This document shows, piece by piece, positions 13,101 through 15,992 of a stretch of 15,992 nucleotides of DNA. The notes beneath the pieces were generated by a model, which made no database searches, was not told the origin of the DNA, and saw only the letters and a list, made by a program, of their open reading frames with translations. Origin of the DNA: Actinomycetota bacterium (lineage in GTDB: Bacteria > Actinomycetota > Actinomycetes > Acidothermales > Acidothermaceae); assembly GCA_003134755.1 (NCBI GenBank), contig PLCK01000301.1:9113-25104 (forward strand). Direction: 5' to 3'. Position numbers and translations under genes: made by a program. Numbering within the stretch: the first letter of the stretch is position 1; the number at the start of each line of letters is the position of its first letter.

Positions 13101-15992
13101 CGCGCGGCTGCAGCGGGCGATCGCAGCCGCCGCAACCGGCGGCAAGAACATCGTCGTTGTCGCGCACGGCCCGGCCGCGGCCGGCATCGCGCAACTCGCC
13201 GCGACGGGCGCGCCTGTCGTGGGGCTGGTGCTCCTCGGTGCATCGGCGACCGCGGTCCCCCTCGACGTCCTCGATCAAGCACCGATGGCTGACGCGCTGG
13301 TTCTCGCTCGTCGGGTGCTCCGAACCACCGACAGCACTGCCAGCACCGATACCACCGAGCTAGCCCTCGCAAGATCGGTATTCGGACTGCTCGGAGATCT
13401 CTTCGACGCCACCCACGACCCGGCTGTCGATCTGACGCCACCGGCCGGGCTGCTCGCCCCGACCGTGCCGGCCTGGTCCGTTCGCGGATCCGTCGATGCG
13501 GGCGCCCTGCAGAAGTCGCTCGGGGCGCTGGTTCGCTCGGGGCTCACCTCGCATGCGCCGACGCCGGTCGCTGCGACCGCGTTGCGGGCGGGCATCCGGC
13601 TGCACCTGCCGCTGCCCGCATCGGTCACGACAAGCGATCCGACCGGCATCTCCCTCGATGTGACCGCGAAGCTCGATCTCGGCGGGCTGCCGCTCGCATC
13701 GGACGCCGCGGCGCCGGCCGCCGCCTTCCAGCTGGACATCGACATCTACCGGGCCGGCGGTTGGCTCGCGGGCGGCCCGCAAGGTTCGGCGCCCGCGCCT
13801 GGAGTCCTCAGAACGCCGTCGCTGCGCCGCGCGAAGCTGAGCGTCGGTGCCGATCTCACGGCAGGGCCGCGCGGAGCGCACGCAACCATTACGCTCCTCG
13901 ACGGCAGCGCACTCGGCGTCGCCCGCGAAGCGTGGGTGCTCGGCTCGGGCGGCGACCTGCCCGGCGCCGAGGCCCGGGTACTTCTCGGACGGCTCGCCGC
14001 GGCTCTCGGCCCGGTGCCGTCGTCGGGTCCGATCGCCGCACTAACAGACCTGCTTGCCGCGCTGCGCTTGAGCGACCCGGCGACGGCGCTGCCGGGGTTC
14101 GGATTGTCGTTCGACGCAGTGCAGCAACTGCTTGTCGATCCGGTCAACGCGCTGACCGGCGCGTTGACGGCACCCGCGGCTCGGATCGCGGCGGCTGGCG
14201 CGCTCCGACGGCTGCTCGGCGGCGCCGGCACCAACGGGGTCGTGCAGTTCACGGTCGGCGGCTTCGACATTTCCGCCGATCTCGCCGCGAGTCCGCCGGC
14301 GCTGCATGTGTCGGCTACTGACGTCGCATTGGGCGGCGGGCCAACGCTCACCGGCGACGTGCAGGTCACGACAGCAGGCGCCTGGTCGGGTTCGGTGTCA
14401 CTCGCCGCAGCTGGGCTGTCGGCCGTTGGCTCGCCCGGCCTGCGCATTCAACTCGGGGGGTCGGGTCCGGCCACCACCGTCGACCTGACATTCGGCGCCG
14501 CACCGACAGGGGTGCCGAGTCACCTCACGCTGTTCCCGCCGCCTTCGGCTGGCCAGATCGAGGGCATCGCTACCACCGCTTTGACGGCCGCCGGTGCGGC
14601 GGCACTGCGCAGCCTCATCGGCACGTTGCGAGCCGATGTGCTCTCGGTGGCGCAACGCACGAAGTTCGACCCGGTGCTCACGAGCGTCGGCCTGCTGAAG
14701 CAGTTCGACGGTGCGGCCGTCCCAGCCGCTCCGTTCGGGCTGTTCAGCGATCCGGTCGGATACCTGGCCCACGAGATCGGCTGGTCGACGAACACCGGGC
14801 CGGCGACCGATGCGGTCGCGACCCTCCTCGACGGCCTCCGCAACCTTTTCGGCCTGCCCAATGCGGCACACGGCGTGCTGCCGATCACGTCGTCGTTCAC
14901 GATCGGCGCGACAGCCGCCACGACGGGCGGGCTGCGGCTCGCCCTCGGGTACTCCGGCGCGGAAGCCGACCTCACCGCCACCATCGACGCTGGACTCACG
15001 CTTGCCCCAGGCGCCACGCCGCTTCCGCACCTCGACCTGAGCCTCGGTATCAGCGGACATACCGCGCGCGTCAATCTCGCGCTCGACGGACCGGCCTTGT
15101 CGGTGATACTGCACACCGCGGGCGGCGACATCGCGCTGCTGCCGATCGGACCAGGCCTCGGCAGCCTCGCGACCACCGCGGTGCAGCAGGCGCTGCCGTA
15201 CGTGCTCGACGCATTGCACGACCACGCGCCGAATCCGATACCTACCGTGCTGGCGTCTGTGCGCGACGTCCTCGGTCTCGGAACCGCGAGCTTCGACGCC
15301 ACCGAACTGCAGACGCTCGCGGCCAATCCGGGCGCTGAGCTGGTCCGCCGCCTCGTCGCGCACGGCACCGCTGTGTTCACCGACCTGCAGAGCGTGCTGC
15401 CGTCCGGCCTGCCGGCACCTTGGGCGGTCACTGCCGACAGCTCGCACCTGCGGGTCACGTACGGCGCGCAATGGGTCGAGCTGCGACTGTCGGGTGCGCC
15501 GCAGAAGCTGACGGTCGAGGCCAGCATCACCGCAGACCTGCCGGGCCTCACCGGCGCCTCGATGACAGTCGATGCGATCGCCGACACGACGGGGCTGCGC
15601 AGCCTCACGGCGTCCGGCGAGATCGCACCGGCGAACGCGCTGATGATCGGACCGTTGTCGCTGGCACCCGTCGTCGAAATTGCGGCCGGACCCGATGCCA
15701 GCCCGCCACGCGTCGAGGCCGGGCTCGTTGTCACTGACGGCGTCGGAACGCGGTCGGCGCTGTTGTCGATCGATCTCAGCCCGGTCGACGTGACACTGCG
15801 CACGAAGACGAACAGCACGGACGACCCGACCGCCGATCCGGCGGTCGTCATCACGCATGTCCTCGTCCCTCTCGTCGCCGACGCGGCGTTGCACGAGTCG
15901 CACGTGCACGACCTCCTCGCGACGACCGTCGGAGGCACCACGCTCGGCGGTCTCCTACATGGCGTGCTGCTCACCGGCGGCGACGACATCAA
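10147..15992 (+). CDS. Giant modular protein of unknown function, N-terminal 1948 residues
   Basis: Hand translation from the ATG at 10147 stays open for 1948 codons and leaves the window without a stop. No signal peptide, lipobox or clear membrane segment is seen. The chain is rich in Ala, Leu, Gly, Val, Thr and Asp; I counted 13 Lys, 3 Cys and 5 Met in all. Stretches of alternating polar/hydrophobic strands (such as ADVNLAAGVDLTVGLVVD) alternate with helical stretches ending in a DP/NP motif: DPINAWL (D485), DPRGWIV (D728), DPVNALT (D1331), DPVGYLA (D1535) and NPGAELV (N1727). Neighbouring motifs are about 190-245 residues apart, pointing to diverged repeated units. Residues about 917-1060 resemble part of an alpha/beta hydrolase. 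Translation is coupled to the 189-residue gene. The family is not recognised; DUF6603-like giant proteins associated with contractile injection loci are one untested possibility. Confidence 0.85.
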   Translation, partial: MTAATDTFGDISELATALGVVGPDGNVSTDFFIDPAATMRGTLRDSTRRAALLEFLDHILGDSAPQVDEAAATWTPIFKLTDPVRLYLVTAQVADGITIGVGVRGATTGTPHAEGRLSLPLVLIPVTGPVVFLPASDSPDALAQLAAEVDVGSPDLQSVGVTASIPLGSHASGDLVVSVKGLRVPGSDTPLDLSLDGNTSIGPQLLHVVSTLVETELQAAAADIGPAAATLLGPLGLAPDSVVPLPLGDLAVRGLAALHDWLAEIAASDAALQAWFAHLAALVGATTSGPLAADVNLAAGVDLTVGLVVDSDDTGGRRFAPTFGLTASVATDTAIELEATLFQASIGAHPSVVGLPKLECRARYGAATGPSTILDVTQAGTVVKVGALRAGVGLDAGRRPVFVLAADRVVLGPVATPTTHAVLDLTSPDALADVGGQALSAVLGNLIAGLGTAGTTVSEVLGLSVPASFGGTNWPTIDAAALIADPINAWLSFQQAVLALGTQAFADLLSSVATLLGKPVVANAAGTDADPWIVASAGDLQAIAWTAPTTTGGTALHLGARWAPTTSQVGGANGPTPSAHLLVDVLALTLPTAPGVPDLHVLPAVSFAAGFTTPVGHPLQVALGPAAIDVPAAAVTLGWTTTGGAQASFDLPGATVTVDATTGAFALPTIDNAGNLVLPALSDHVLEVLLGELLRQANAPWLTPLADALGLGEQVASEVHTFASLFSDPRGWIVERLRHQLTDADPAAVTGSLGHLGDVLAALATAAGSVPVTGAGRPDDPIVIPLQAGPASLELAVWLDPAGPPIPPAVLASLLSPAALTDWLDAAGAALTSTDLFALLTAAGRLVPGIGNLVEGRDTLAAGWDALIARSTSGDGLLPGGAPDIAGATASTLAGVTHRELAAHLDLTTLAGLPAGARAVYVTGPYVPPWFDTAVPTLDLTTPSLPDTAFDTSAVAASTGPYHVRLPFRTDCPGADATARAAACAARLQRAIAAAATGGKNIVVVAHGPAAAGIAQLAATGAPVVGLVLLGASATAVPLDVLDQAPMADALVLARRVLRTTDSTASTDTTELALARSVFGLLGDLFDATHDPAVDLTPPAGLLAPTVPAWSVRGSVDAGALQKSLGALVRSGLTSHAPTPVAATALRAGIRLHLPLPASVTTSDPTGISLDVTAKLDLGGLPLASDAAAPAAAFQLDIDIYRAGGWLAGGPQGSAPAPGVLRTPSLRRAKLSVGADLTAGPRGAHATITLLDGSALGVAREAWVLGSGGDLPGAEARVLLGRLAAALGPVPSSGPIAALTDLLAALRLSDPATALPGFGLSFDAVQQLLVDPVNALTGALTAPAARIAAAGALRRLLGGAGTNGVVQFTVGGFDISADLAASPPALHVSATDVALGGGPTLTGDVQVTTAGAWSGSVSLAAAGLSAVGSPGLRIQLGGSGPATTVDLTFGAAPTGVPSHLTLFPPPSAGQIEGIATTALTAAGAAALRSLIGTLRADVLSVAQRTKFDPVLTSVGLLKQFDGAAVPAAPFGLFSDPVGYLAHEIGWSTNTGPATDAVATLLDGLRNLFGLPNAAHGVLPITSSFTIGATAATTGGLRLALGYSGAEADLTATIDAGLTLAPGATPLPHLDLSLGISGHTARVNLALDGPALSVILHTAGGDIALLPIGPGLGSLATTAVQQALPYVLDALHDHAPNPIPTVLASVRDVLGLGTASFDATELQTLAANPGAELVRRLVAHGTAVFTDLQSVLPSGLPAPWAVTADSSHLRVTYGAQWVELRLSGAPQKLTVEASITADLPGLTGASMTVDAIADTTGLRSLTASGEIAPANALMIGPLSLAPVVEIAAGPDASPPRVEAGLVVTDGVGTRSALLSIDLSPVDVTLRTKTNSTDDPTADPAVVITHVLVPLVADAALHESHVHDLLATTVGGTTLGGLLHGVLLTGGDDI
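12895..13320 (+). other. Degenerate alpha/beta-hydrolase-like segment inside the giant protein
   Basis: Residues about 917-1058 of the giant protein read as consecutive elements of an alpha/beta hydrolase core. They are the strand ARAVYVTGPY, a strand HVRLPFRT, a helix AARLQRAIAAAATGG, then the strand and turn NIVVVAHGPAAAG (1001-1013), a helix, and the strand VVGLVLLGASA. In active enzymes the turn after the strand is GxSxG (often AHSMGG). Here it is AHGPAAAG, so the serine nucleophile is missing. The assignment rests on pattern recognition only. Confidence 0.45.

Noticed and set aside
14398..15909. Long minus-strand open frames opposite the giant gene (also 14520-15992, 10404-11399, 10960-11946 and 11454-12170)
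   Set aside because: Their translations are Arg/Ser/Ala-rich low-complexity sequence without motifs. They arise from the strong third-position GC bias of the plus-strand frame, which is open throughout and has coherent strand/helix patterns.
1..15992. tRNA, rRNA, CRISPR, insertion sequence or phage genes
   Set aside because: No cloverleaf, spaced identical repeats, transposase motifs or terminal inverted repeats were found on reading both strands.

Overview
The window comes from a high-GC Gram-positive bacterium, most likely an actinomycete. The support is strong GC bias at third codon positions, frequent GTG starts, a lipobox-type sugar-binding protein, and 4-bp stop/start overlaps (GTGA, ATGA) between genes. 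No rRNA, tRNA, CRISPR array, insertion sequence or prophage gene is visible. The closer taxon cannot be read from the sequence.

Left part (1-9346) is a carbohydrate locus in two opposed arms around a LacI-family regulator. On the minus strand, a GT4-type glycosyltransferase (1507-2631), an alpha-helical sugar-enzyme-like protein (485-1510) and a GH130 beta-mannoside phosphorylase/hydrolase (1-488, cut by the window edge) form a tightly coupled operon. The LacI gene (3004-4014, minus) lies upstream of it. On the plus strand follow a lipoprotein solute-binding protein (4327-5691), two ABC permeases (5719-6702 and 6699-7517) and a cytoplasmic clan GH-G (GH63/MGH-like) glycosidase (7598-9346). 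No transporter ATPase is encoded in the window.

The palindrome GAACCGGTTC occurs four times, only in the intergenic regions. It lies just downstream of a -10-like hexamer in front of each of the three transcription units, and as a perfect 24-bp double site in front of the transporter operon. The simplest reading is one local regulon: the LacI protein represses its own gene, the uptake/glycosidase operon and the GT4/GH130 operon until an imported sugar releases it. The sugar is not known. GH130 suggests beta-mannosides for one arm and the GH63-like enzyme an alpha-glycoside for the other.

Right part (9581-15992) looks unrelated to the sugar genes. A 189-residue unknown protein (9581-10150) overlaps by ATGA with a very large open frame that runs without a stop from 10147 past the window edge (at least 1948 residues). 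That protein is extremely poor in Lys, Cys and Met, has no signal peptide, and is built of diverged units of about 200 residues (beta-rich stretches alternating with helical stretches ending in a DP/NP motif). It also carries an embedded alpha/beta-hydrolase-like segment whose nucleophile serine is absent. I do not recognise its family. It is the most unusual object in the window.
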